A DNA stretch of 6,699 bases from Clostridia bacterium (GCA_017540285.1 JAFYBI010000374.1:1-6699), one strand, 5' to 3'; numbered from the stretch's first letter, positions 1 to 6,251 are shown. Notes: generated by a model from the sequence alone, not told the origin. A program made the numbers and translations.

Positions 1-100
1 CAAGATGAGTGGCTCTGGATCGTTCATGGCTCGCTCACGCCATGGTGTGCCGTGCTCTGTGCCCGGTCTTACGACTCCGTCGTGGCAATGGGTGCACAGC
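1..100 (+). repeat. Repeat block B, left copy
   Basis: These bases match 6599-6699 in the same orientation. Identity is patchy over the first 58 bases and perfect over the last 42 (59-100 against 6658-6699). Two hairpins are visible. One is CATGGC / GCCATG at 25-30 and 39-44 around loop TCGCTCAC. The other is an imperfect palindrome at 59-97 with outer arms GTGC / GCAC and inner arms ACGAC / GTCGT (71-75, 79-83). No gene is supported here. Because the first 58 bases differ from the other copy, these are two separate copies of a dispersed repeat, not the two ends of one circular molecule. The block probably continues to the left of the window. Confidence 0.85.
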
Positions 101-236
101 GAGACGTCAGGGCTAAGTCTAACACTCTTCCGCTGCACTCCTTGCCTCGGCGAAGCTGAAAGGTCTGACACGTGCCGCTGCATATCTGAAAGAGAGCGTA
201 TTTCTTGTGTTTCAAGCTGACTGACTTGGTGAATTT
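101..236. other. Unassigned spacer between repeat blocks B and A
   Basis: No gene, promoter or convincing hairpin was recognised here. In the right-hand copy, blocks A and B are only about 9 bases apart (6590-6598), so this 136-base stretch has no counterpart inside the window. It could be the part of the full repeat that lies on the far side of B, which the right copy does not reach before the window ends. Confidence 0.4.
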
Positions 237-484
237 CCCTGTAATCTGGAATGGAAGAGGCGTTATGCCCCATTGAACGGAGCTTCAGAAGGAGAAGGGA
301 GGTTATACCCGAGGCAGGGGTGGAGTCCAGAGGCGGGGAAAGCGCCTCTGGGGCCGGGTGATTGACAAGAGGGCCCGACCCGCCGGTTTAACTCCGTGAA
401 ACCGAGTCCTCATTGTGCGCCAGCCGCGCAGGCGAAAAAAGCAAACGGCCTCGCCGATATACAATCCGCAAGCGTCAGCGCGCA
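237..484 (+). repeat. Repeat block A, left copy
   Basis: This matches the reverse complement of 6370-6589. Conserved islands, left against right, are: 237-246 / 6580-6589 (10 bases); 263-278 / 6548-6563 (16 of 16); 295-319 / 6507-6531 (23 of 25, with AAGGGAGGTT and ACCCGAGGCAGGG); and 435-484 / 6370-6419 (48 of 50). Between the islands the sequence differs but still folds. There is a hairpin with loop GGGAAAG at 327-351, a second imperfect one at 351-381 (GGGcCGGG / CCCGaCCC), and a short CGCC / GGCG stem just before an A6 run at 435-440. Open frames across it are not credible genes because they lack ribosome binding sites and are not preserved between copies. Confidence 0.85.
327..351 (+). 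other. Conserved hairpin of block A (left)
   Basis: CCAGAGGCG and CGCCTCTGG form a 9-pair stem around loop GGGAAAG (336-342). The equivalent hairpin in the right copy (6478-6500, minus strand) has the identical loop, but five of the eight loop-proximal stem pairs differ with pairing retained. Such paired changes are expected of a selected structure. Confidence 0.75.
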
Positions 485-493
485 AGAAGGATG

Positions 494-510
494 AAAGGAC
501 CGTGTCCTTT
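494..510. other. Perfect 7-bp hairpin at the outer edge of block A
   Basis: AAAGGAC and GTCCTTT pair around loop CGT. A second self-complementary pair, CCGCGG-act-CCGCGG, follows at 513-527. On the minus strand the first hairpin is followed by a pyrimidine-rich stretch (CATCCTTCTT) and then by the end of block A. This resembles the terminator layout at the right copy, but there is no clean T run, so terminator activity is uncertain. Confidence 0.45.
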
Positions 511-583
511 CTCCGCGGACTCCGCGGCGCGCGCTCTTTGTGTCCCGCCGCGGCTTTCTAATCAAACCTTAATCTTTATCCCC

Positions 584-613
584 TTGTCCTTTTAACGCGA
601 AGCGGTATATAAT
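584..613 (+). promoter_or_regulatory. Sigma-A promoter of the signalling operon
   Basis: TTGTCC (584-589) and TATAAT (608-613) are separated by 18 bases. The predicted start is near 620, giving a leader of about 38 bases before the ATG at 658. The A/T-rich stretch at 560-580 could act as an UP element. The gene's own ribosome binding site is modest: GAGG at 648-651, six bases before the start. Confidence 0.75.
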
Positions 614-657
614 AGCGTCAGAATCCAAACAAAATCTTTTCACTCCCGAGGTACCCC

Positions 658-1143
658 ATGGAACACATCGAAATGATCGATAAACTCCGCGATAAGGCCG
701 GCATCACCCGCGAGGAAGCCGCCGACGCGCTCACCCGCGCTAACTGGGACATGCTCGAAGCCCTCGTCATCCTCGAACGCGAAGGCAAGATCGCGCCCCT
801 CACCTCCAGCGTCGCCACCGCGGAACAGACCGCAGGGAACGGCGCCGGCAGCGGACCCGCTGCGTTCGGTGCGACCGGATACTATTACGGCACCCGCGCG
901 CCCAAAGAATCCCTCTGGACCAAGATCAAGGACATCCTCCTCAAATCCGTCACCTATTCCTTCATCGTGCGGCGGCGCGGACGCGAGATCCTCTCCCTCC
1001 CCGTCCTCATCATGATCATCGTCGTCCTCGCCCTCTTCAAGGTCTCCGCGGTCGCCCTCCTCATCGGCCTCTTCTGCGAGTGCCGCTACAGCGTGGAGGA
1101 ACGCCCCGGCGCGGGCACCACGGACGGCACCAACGGAGGCTGA
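658..1143 (+). CDS. UBA-like / DUF4342 membrane protein
   Basis: This is a 161-residue protein. Residues 3-42 form a UBA/CUE-like three-helix segment (ITREEAADALTRANWDMLEA is typical of such folds in DUF4342 proteins). A Gly/Ala/Ser-rich linker follows (45-80). Then comes an amphipathic basic stretch (84-109, ending RRRGRE) and one hydrophobic segment (about 112-140), so the protein is probably anchored in the membrane with its UBA-like part in the cytoplasm. Family role is unknown. From general knowledge, DUF4342 genes in Clostridia are often placed directly before an OmpR-type regulator and kinase, as here. The stop is one base before the regulator's start, so the two are co-transcribed and probably translationally coupled. 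I infer an accessory role in this signalling pathway, perhaps binding the kinase or regulator, but nothing in the sequence proves it. The family call is fairly sure; the role is a guess. Confidence 0.85.
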   Translation: MEHIEMIDKLRDKAGITREEAADALTRANWDMLEALVILEREGKIAPLTSSVATAEQTAGNGAGSGPAAFGATGYYYGTRAPKESLWTKIKDILLKSVTYSFIVRRRGREILSLPVLIMIIVVLALFKVSAVALLIGLFCECRYSVEERPGAGTTDGTNGG

Positions 1144-1144
1144 C

Positions 1145-1816
1145 ATGTCAAACATCCTCATCATCGAAGACGAGGAGAAGATCTCCCGCTTTGTCGAGCT
1201 GGAGCTCTCCCATGAGGGCTACGGCACCGGAAAAGCCGCGGACGGCCGCGCAGGGCTGGAGGAAGCCCTCTCCGGTAAATACGATCTCATCATCCTCGAC
1301 ATCATGCTCCCCGAGCTCTCCGGCATCGAGGTGCTGCGCCGGCTCCGCCGCGAGTCGAACGTCCCCGTCATCCTTCTGACGGCGCGGGACAGCGTCACCG
1401 ACAAGGTCACGGGCCTCGACATGGGCGCGAACGACTATATCACGAAGCCCTTCGCCATCGAAGAGCTCCTCGCCCGCATCCGCGTCATCCTCCGCGCGCA
1501 GGAAGCGGCAGACGACGACCGGAAGACCCCGGCGGGCCTCCTCGAGGCGGGCGGGATCGCACTCAACACGGAATCCCACCTCGTCACCTATCAGGGCGAA
1601 CCGGTGGAGCTCACGAACCGCGAGTTCATCCTGCTGCGCATCCTGCTCGAAAACCGCGGGACCGTCATGAGCCGCGAAAAGCTGCTCTCCGAGGCATGGG
1701 GATACGACTACTACGGCGAGACGAACATCATCGACGTCTACGTCCGGTACATCCGCCAGAAAACCTCGGACGACGTCATCCGCACGATCCGCGGCGTGGG
1801 ATATATGATCGAGTGA
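1145..1816 (+). CDS. OmpR/PhoB-family response regulator
   Basis: At 223 residues this is the usual length for the family. The receiver domain (3-118) has the acidic pocket E8-D9-E10, phospho-acceptor D52 (LIILDIMLP), switch T79 and conserved K101 (KPF). A winged-helix DNA-binding domain follows at about 130-223, with the recognition region TNIIDVYVRYIRQK and the wing IRTIRGVGYMIE. All catalytic residues are present, so it should be phosphorylated by the kinase encoded at 2166-3647 and bind promoter DNA. The start at 1145 is supported by GGAGG at 1135-1139. By general resemblance it falls in the ArlR-like group of Gram-positive regulators, but I do not assign a gene name. Aspartate is coded almost only by GAC (14 of 15), unlike the toxin gene downstream. 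Confidence 0.96.
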   Translation: MSNILIIEDEEKISRFVELELSHEGYGTGKAADGRAGLEEALSGKYDLIILDIMLPELSGIEVLRRLRRESNVPVILLTARDSVTDKVTGLDMGANDYITKPFAIEELLARIRVILRAQEAADDDRKTPAGLLEAGGIALNTESHLVTYQGEPVELTNREFILLRILLENRGTVMSREKLLSEAWGYDYYGETNIIDVYVRYIRQKTSDDVIRTIRGVGYMIE

Positions 1817-1896
1817 CCGGGCGGAATGAGGAATTCAGAATTGATTCCGAATAACTCCTCTCGCCAGCCTCCATCACCATCTCAAAAGGAGTTCCT

Positions 1897-2100
1897 ATGA
1901 ATCCGACCGTCATTTTCGGCCTCGTGTTCGCCCTTCTGGGCGTAATCCCGGCCGTGATCCCGGACAAGATCGCCAAGCTGCGGTTCTGGGCGATCAAGGA
2001 CGCCGAGCCGAGCGACGCCTTCGTCGCCGTCACCCGCATCATCGGGATTGCCATGATTCTGATCGGCCTCTGTGTCGCGGGCAGCAAGCCCATTCTCTGA
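1897..2100 (+). CDS. Small two-helix membrane protein
   Basis: This is a 67-residue protein. Hydrophobic helices at about 4-22 and 44-62 flank a polar loop containing RFWAIKDAEPSDAF. The start is convincing: AAAAGGAG lies at 1884-1891, five bases before the ATG. The DAEPSD loop followed by a TRIIGIA-type second helix reminds me of the DUF6199 group of short membrane proteins, but this is from memory and uncertain. It sits between the regulator (80-base gap) and the kinase (65-base gap), which is unusual because such pairs are normally adjacent. It could tune the kinase in the membrane, or it could be a passenger inserted into the operon. No catalytic residues are visible. Confidence 0.75.
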   Translation: MNPTVIFGLVFALLGVIPAVIPDKIAKLRFWAIKDAEPSDAFVAVTRIIGIAMILIGLCVAGSKPIL

Positions 2101-2165
2101 CCTGCGGATCTGCGCCGTCCATTCTGCATTCTGAATCACCATTCCCCCGGAAGGAAGCCCTCGTC

Positions 2166-3647
2166 ATGTCTACACCGAAAAAGCGTTCCCGCTCGATCGC
2201 GCGGCAGCTCAACGCGGAGCTCGCCTGGCGCAGCTTCGGGAAAAAACTCTTCTGGAGCATCTTCATCACCATCCTCCTCCTCGCCGCCTGGTGCTGGACG
2301 CAGGAGAACGTCACAGGCGCGCGCGCGGCCGGGATCGTTTCGCGCGAATTCACGGGGTCCCTCCATGCGGCGCCGCCTTCCGAATGGGACAACGCCTTCG
2401 AGGCGCTCCCCGGCGACGTCATGACCGCGGCGCGCTGCCTCCTCAACGGGTCCGAAGCGGAATTCAGCGATTACTTCCCCTTCCGCGGCATCTCCTACCG
2501 CATGCACCTCGCCGTCTCCGGCAGCGAAAACGCTGCGACGCGGACGGTCAGCGCGGAGATCGTCCTCGGCCTCCTCTGGTGGGGCTTTCTCCTCTTCAAT
2601 CTGCTCGGCCTCCTGTCCGCCGTCCTGCGCTCGCTCTCCGGGTCCGCGGTGATCCGGAAATACCTGCGCCCGATCGACGATATGACGGCGTGGGCGGCCC
2701 AGCTCTCCGAGGAGCGGCATTCCGTCGAATCGGGCGACGTGCGCGACGCGGTGAAGAGCGACCCGAAATCCGCGGGGATCGCACTAGACAGCGCGCTGGA
2801 CGACGCGATCGGCGAGATCGACGAGGTGGAGGACAGCGGCGCGCGGATCGAGCTGCACCAGACCGAGCTCGATGGCCTCGAGGAAGCGCTCAACAACATG
2901 CTGAAGCGCCTCGAGGAGGCGAAAAAGAAACAGATCCGCTTTGTCGACGACGCCTCGCACGAGCTGCGCACCCCGATCGCCGTGATCCACGGATACGCCG
3001 ACATGCTCGACCGGTGGGGCAAGAGCGACCCGAAGGTGCTGGACGAGGCGGTCTCGGCGATCAAGACGGAGTCGGAGCACATGACGACCCTGATCGATCA
3101 GCTCTTGTTCCTCGCGCGCGGCGAAATGGACCGCCACGTCCTCGACCGGCAGCCCCTCGACGCCCAGGAGCTCCTCGACGAGATCATGGTCGAGAGCGAG
3201 ATGCTCGACGAAGGGCGTCACGTCTTCCGCATGCTCTCCCACCCGGCGGAAGCGGATGCCGAGGGAGAAGACGGCGCGCCGAAGCTCATGATCTCCGCGG
3301 ACGCCGCGCTCATCAAGCAGGCGGGGCGGATCCTGAGGGACAACGCGGTGAAATACACCCCGGACGGCGGGGAGATCTCGTTCAAGGCGTACGCCAGGGA
3401 AGACGCGGCCGGCCGGCGGATCTGCCTCGAGGTCTCGGACACCGGCATCGGGATCCCCTCGGACGAGCTCCCGCGCATTTTCGACCGGTTCTACCGCGGC
3501 ACGAACGCACGCGCGGACAACGCCGGCGGGAGCGGACTGGGCCTTTCGATCGCGCAGTGGATCGTGAAGGAGCACGGCGGGAAGATCGAAGCCATCTCCG
3601 GCAGCGGCTTCGGCACGCGGATGACCATCGTGATGGCGGAAGCGTGA
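2166..3647 (+). CDS. Sensor histidine kinase
   Basis: This is a 493-residue membrane kinase. TM1 is at about 27-45 and TM2 at about 130-154, enclosing an extracytoplasmic sensor of roughly 80 residues. A HAMP-like linker begins at LRPIDDM (167-173) and ends near ALNNML (241-246), with an acidic insertion between. The dimerisation/phosphorylation helix has SHELRTP with phospho-acceptor H265. The ATPase domain shows the N box (N393, RDNAVKYTP), the G1 box DTGIGI (425-430), an F box (IFDRFYRG) and the G2 box GGSGLGL (454-460), so it appears fully active. The start is supported by AAGGAAG at 2151-2157. It is the probable partner of the regulator at 1145-1816. The motif around the active histidine (ASHELRTPIAVIHGYADMLD) is typical of a clostridial kinase group that I recall as encoded with DUF4342 genes. 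The signal it senses is not evident. Confidence 0.95.
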   Translation: MSTPKKRSRSIARQLNAELAWRSFGKKLFWSIFITILLLAAWCWTQENVTGARAAGIVSREFTGSLHAAPPSEWDNAFEALPGDVMTAARCLLNGSEAEFSDYFPFRGISYRMHLAVSGSENAATRTVSAEIVLGLLWWGFLLFNLLGLLSAVLRSLSGSAVIRKYLRPIDDMTAWAAQLSEERHSVESGDVRDAVKSDPKSAGIALDSALDDAIGEIDEVEDSGARIELHQTELDGLEEALNNMLKRLEEAKKKQIRFVDDASHELRTPIAVIHGYADMLDRWGKSDPKVLDEAVSAIKTESEHMTTLIDQLLFLARGEMDRHVLDRQPLDAQELLDEIMVESEMLDEGRHVFRMLSHPAEADAEGEDGAPKLMISADAALIKQAGRILRDNAVKYTPDGGEISFKAYAREDAAGRRICLEVSDTGIGIPSDELPRIFDRFYRGTNARADNAGGSGLGLSIAQWIVKEHGGKIEAISGSGFGTRMTIVMAEA

Positions 3648-3670
3648 GGAAAAGGCAGGATATCGAAGGG

Positions 3671-3700
3671 AGATCCGTCCAGGCGGGCGGGTTTCTTTTT
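3671..3700 (+). terminator. Terminator of the signalling operon
   Basis: CCGTCC (3675-3680) and GGGCGG (3685-3690) pair around loop AGGC with one G-U pair. The stem can extend outward by A-U and G-U pairs, and it is followed by GTTTCTTTTT. It lies 24 bases after the kinase stop and separates the operon from the toxin-antitoxin promoter. Confidence 0.8.
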
Positions 3701-3740
3701 CGTTCCGCTTCGGCGCGGCCGATTTTTGCCGCGATCCGTC

Positions 3741-3769
3741 TTGACATTTTCCCCGTCAGGGTATATAAT
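3741..3769 (+). promoter_or_regulatory. Consensus sigma-A promoter of the toxin-antitoxin module
   Basis: Perfect TTGACA (3741-3746) and perfect TATAAT (3764-3769) sit 17 bases apart. The predicted start, near 3776, falls inside the palindrome at 3772-3790. A hairpin CGCGGC / GCCGCG (3714-3719, 3728-3733) lies just upstream. So strong a promoter implies tight repression, as is normal for toxin-antitoxin operons. Confidence 0.9.
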
Positions 3770-3771
3770 AC

Positions 3772-3807
3772 AAGTAGGGAAACCCTACTTTCCTATTTTC
3801 CTACTTT
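3772..3807 (+). promoter_or_regulatory. Likely autoregulatory operator (palindrome plus three tandem octamers)
   Basis: AAGTAGGG and CCCTACTT form a perfect 8-base inverted repeat around AAA (3772-3790). The right arm continues as three exact-period octamers: CCTACTTT (3784-3791), CCTATTTT (3792-3799) and CCTACTTT (3800-3807). This gives one forward and three reverse AAGTAGG-like half sites across the predicted transcription start. AbrB-type antitoxins usually bind repeated sites in their own promoter, so I infer that the antitoxin, alone or with its toxin, binds here. Confidence 0.7.
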
Positions 3808-3829
3808 ATCCTGCATTCCGGAGGTCGAT

Positions 3830-4105
3830 ATGTCCAACCCCAGTCTTGTGAACGATGCCCGCGTGATGGCGAAAGGGCAGGTCACTATTCCGAAAAACAT
3901 TCGTGCCGCGCTCGGCGTCTCGACGGGGGACCGCGTGACGTTCATTGTGGAGAACGGGCAGGTCACCGTCGTCAATTCTGCCGTTTATGCCATGCGCAGA
4001 TTGCAGGAGCAGATGAAGGGCGAGGCGATCCGGAGCGGTCTTCTCACCGAGGAGGAGGTCGCCGAGTGGATCACCCGTTCTCGCCGTGAGGAGGCGGAAG
4101 AATGA
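3830..4105 (+). CDS. AbrB/MazE-type antitoxin (VapB-like)
   Basis: This is a 91-residue protein. Residues 9-50 form a SpoVT/AbrB swapped-hairpin DNA-binding domain with the hallmark MAKGQVTIPKNIRAALGV followed by GDRVTFIVENGQVTV. The C-terminal helix region (56-91, rich in Glu/Arg, with LTEEEVAEWI) is where such antitoxins wrap around their toxin. The start is fixed by GGAGG just upstream (3820-3824), six bases before the ATG. The same frame is open much further upstream, but that part is the shadow of the kinase gene. The stop overlaps the toxin start by four bases (ATGA), so translation is coupled. It probably neutralises the PIN toxin and represses the operon through the 3772-3807 repeats. 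Confidence 0.92.
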   Translation: MSNPSLVNDARVMAKGQVTIPKNIRAALGVSTGDRVTFIVENGQVTVVNSAVYAMRRLQEQMKGEAIRSGLLTEEEVAEWITRSRREEAEE

Positions 4106-4521
4106 GGGTCATGATCGATACCAATATCATGATCTCTGCCGCGCTCTTCCCGAACGGACGGGCAGCCGAGGCGTTTTTCAAGGCGATTGCGCCGCCTTAT
4201 GAACCGCTGATCTGCGATTATGTTGTGGATGAGCTGCGCTGCAAGTTCCGCGAAAAATTCCCGGGCCGGATGACGGAACTCGAAGCGTTTCTGTTCCACA
4301 TTCTGGCACATATCCCGCTTGTCACGACGCCGGAGGAGGAGATCGGAGAAGAACGTCTGATCCGGGATCCGAAGGACCGTCCGATCCTCCGGGCCGCGCT
4401 CGATGCTCACGCCGATCTTTTCCTCACGGGCGATAAGGATTTTCTTGAATCCGCCGTACGGGACCCCCGCATCATCAGCGCGGCCGATTTTCTGGCTCTG
4501 ACGAACGATGCAGGCCGTTAA
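4102..4521 (+). CDS. PIN-domain toxin (VapC-like ribonuclease)
   Basis: This is a 139-residue single-domain PIN protein. The acidic metal-binding residues are visible: D6 (MIDTN), E44 (VVDEL), D92 (RDPKDRP), and D111 and D113 (LTGDKDFL). In this family they coordinate Mg2+/Mn2+ for RNA cleavage, often of tRNA or rRNA. The opening VMIDTNIMISA and the LTGDKDFL ending suit the putative toxin-antitoxin PIN subfamily (COG1569/TIGR00305 type), whose targets are mostly unknown. The ribosome binding site GAGGAGG (4088-4094) lies inside the antitoxin gene, seven bases before the start. The active site looks complete, so the toxin is probably functional. Aspartate codons are mostly GAT (10 of 12), opposite to the regulator gene, which suggests separate ancestry of the module. 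Confidence 0.92.
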   Translation: MRVMIDTNIMISAALFPNGRAAEAFFKAIAPPYEPLICDYVVDELRCKFREKFPGRMTELEAFLFHILAHIPLVTTPEEEIGEERLIRDPKDRPILRAALDAHADLFLTGDKDFLESAVRDPRIISAADFLALTNDAGR

Positions 4522-4555
4522 TGCAAATCCCGGTCTGAATCATGGATTGACGCCG

Positions 4556-4582
4556 TCCGGAAAGACATTCCCTCTTTCCGGA
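4556..4582. terminator. Possible terminator after the toxin gene
   Basis: TCCGGAAAGA and TCTTTCCGGA form a perfect 10-pair stem around a 7-base loop (4566-4572), 34 bases after the toxin stop. No T run follows directly; the first (T6) is about 23 bases later. It may be an atypical terminator or an RNA-stabilising hairpin. A second hairpin, GCGGGA / TCCCGC (4613-4618, 4631-4636), lies downstream. Confidence 0.45.
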
Positions 4583-4671
4583 TCGCACAAGAGCATTTTG
4601 CACCGTTTTTTCGCGGGATTGCATGCGGCTTCCCGCCGGCCAACTTTATTTTTCTGTCTTCCGAAATGTTC

Positions 4672-4701
4672 TTGACAAACCGCGCGGAAATATTGTATAA
4701 T
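4672..4701 (+). promoter_or_regulatory. Sigma-A promoter of the lipoprotein gene
   Basis: TTGACA (4672-4677) and TATAAT (4696-4701) are 18 bases apart. The predicted start is near 4708, giving a leader of about 29 bases, too short for a riboswitch. An inverted repeat ATTGTA / TACAAT (4692-4697, 4718-4723) overlaps the -10 box and could be a repressor site, but its arms are short. Confidence 0.85.
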
Positions 4702-4736
4702 AAACCGTACATCATATTACAATGAAGGAGTATTTC

Positions 4737-6251
4737 ATGAATTCGCTGAAACGACTTTCCGCGCTCCTCCTCGCGATCCTTCTCCTCGCGCTTCCCCTCG
4801 CGGGATGCTCCGAGTCGAAGAGCAACACCGAGGGCGACGCCGCCGTCTCCGGCAATCCCACCGCTGTCCCCGGCACGGAGGGCGAAGGGGACGCCGAACC
4901 GGACGAGCTCACCGCTACCCAGATCGTCAAGGCCCGCTACGCCGATACCGATCTCGGCGGCTATGAGTACAAGGTCCTCGGCCCCGCCGCCGACGCCCAC
5001 TTCTATTCGCAGGTCGGCGAGGGCATCAACGAGATCTACGCCGAGGAGCTCAACGGCGAGATCATCAACGACGCGATCTTCCAGCGCAACGACCTTGCGG
5101 AGGTCACGCTCAACTTCAAGATCACCCCGATTTTCTCGAACGACGTCGGCGGGATCCGAACCCAGCTCCACAACGAAGTCCTCGCCGCGAGCACGGAGTA
5201 TGACGCCGTCCTCAACCGCATGGACTACATGGGAACCAACATGCAGAACGGCGACCTCTTGAACATCAAGTCCATCGAGACCATCGACACGTCCGATTTC
5301 TGGTGGGACAAGAACATCGTCGATTCCTTCACGCTGTTCGGCTCCAAGCTCTACTGGATCTCCGGCGACATCAACATCTTCGACGACTTTGCCGTGGAGG
5401 TCATCTTCTTCAACAAGCAGCTCTGCGCGGACAACCAGCTCGCCTACCCCTACTCCATGGTCCTCGAGGGCACCTGGACGATCGACCGTTTCTATGAATA
5501 CTGCAAGACGGTCGAGAAGGACCTCAACGGCGACGGTCAGCTCCGCCCGAAGGACGACGTTGTCGGTCACTGCGAAGAGAACGACCACGTGAAGCACTGG
5601 ATCTACGCGATGGGCGAGCGCTCCATCGTCGTCGGCGAGGACGGCTCCCTCAACATCCGCGTGCAGGAGGAGCGTCAGATCAACGCGATCGACAAGCTGT
5701 ATTCCTGCATGGTCGAGGGCCAGATGACCTACACCGCGAACTCCACGGAGTTCAAGGCGGACCACGTCCTCTTCCTCGGCACGATGCTCGGCCCGATCGG
5801 CGGTCTGCGCGACATGGAGCATGAATTCGGCGTCGTTCCCATGCCGAAGCTCGACGAGCAGCAGGAATCGTACGGCGAATACGTTTCGAACGGCTGGTGC
5901 ACGGCGTACGCGATCCCGATGACGAACGGCGATCCGGCGCGCACGGGCATGATCCTCGACGCGATCTGCGGCTTCTCGAACGAGACGCTCCGGGTCGCGC
6001 TGTACGACGTTCTCTTCGGCGCGAAGTTCGTGCGCGACGAGGAATCGGTCAAGATGCTCGACATCATCTTCGTGTCGAAGTCCTACGACTGGGCGGTCGA
6101 CTTCACGTGGGGCGGCTCGTACCAGACGCTGTACAACGGCATTTACGAAAACAAGCAGAACAACTTTGTTTCGAGCACCGCGAAGACGATGAAGCTCCTC
6201 AAGAAGGGCATTGAAAAGCTCGTCGAGAGTGTGGAGAGGCTGAATTACTAA
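4737..6251 (+). CDS. Solute-binding lipoprotein (ABC transporter, family 1-like)
   Basis: This is a 504-residue protein. It has a lipoprotein signal with a basic start (MNSLKR), a Leu/Ala core and the lipobox LAGC, so C24 should be lipidated and the mature protein held on the outer face of the membrane. A low-complexity Gly/Glu/Pro linker (25-58) precedes the binding domain (about 65-504). LGGYEYKVLG and YDAVLNRMDYM suit extracellular solute-binding proteins of the carbohydrate type, and so do the Trp/Tyr-rich stretches (FWWDKN, WTIDRFYEY, VDFTWGGSY). DLNGDGQL (262-269) with D273 resembles an EF-hand-like calcium loop. I chose the ATG at 4737 because AAGGAG (4725-4730) lies six bases before it; an in-frame ATG at 4722 has no ribosome binding site. 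The gene stands alone, with its own promoter and a terminator after it and no permease or ATPase nearby. The ligand is unknown; a sugar is likely but unproven. Confidence 0.9.
   Translation: MNSLKRLSALLLAILLLALPLAGCSESKSNTEGDAAVSGNPTAVPGTEGEGDAEPDELTATQIVKARYADTDLGGYEYKVLGPAADAHFYSQVGEGINEIYAEELNGEIINDAIFQRNDLAEVTLNFKITPIFSNDVGGIRTQLHNEVLAASTEYDAVLNRMDYMGTNMQNGDLLNIKSIETIDTSDFWWDKNIVDSFTLFGSKLYWISGDINIFDDFAVEVIFFNKQLCADNQLAYPYSMVLEGTWTIDRFYEYCKTVEKDLNGDGQLRPKDDVVGHCEENDHVKHWIYAMGERSIVVGEDGSLNIRVQEERQINAIDKLYSCMVEGQMTYTANSTEFKADHVLFLGTMLGPIGGLRDMEHEFGVVPMPKLDEQQESYGEYVSNGWCTAYAIPMTNGDPARTGMILDAICGFSNETLRVALYDVLFGAKFVRDEESVKMLDIIFVSKSYDWAVDFTWGGSYQTLYNGIYENKQNNFVSSTAKTMKLLKKGIEKLVESVERLNY

Noticed and set aside
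5..220. A 71-codon open frame in repeat block B
   Set aside because: It has no ribosome binding site or recognisable domain, and the frame is not preserved in the other copy because of indels and substitutions.
413..595. A 60-codon open frame leaving block A
   Set aside because: It is very basic, has no ribosome binding site and crosses hairpins and the operon promoter. It is explained by the repeat and GC-rich sequence.
2291..3829. A long plus-strand open frame overlapping the kinase and running into the antitoxin
   Set aside because: The part inside the kinase is Arg/Pro-rich shadow translation. Only the last 91 codons, starting at 3830 with a proper ribosome binding site, form a real protein.
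4722..4736. Earlier ATG for the lipoprotein gene
   Set aside because: It has no ribosome binding site and would place charged and aromatic residues before the signal peptide. AAGGAG at 4725-4730 serves the ATG at 4737.
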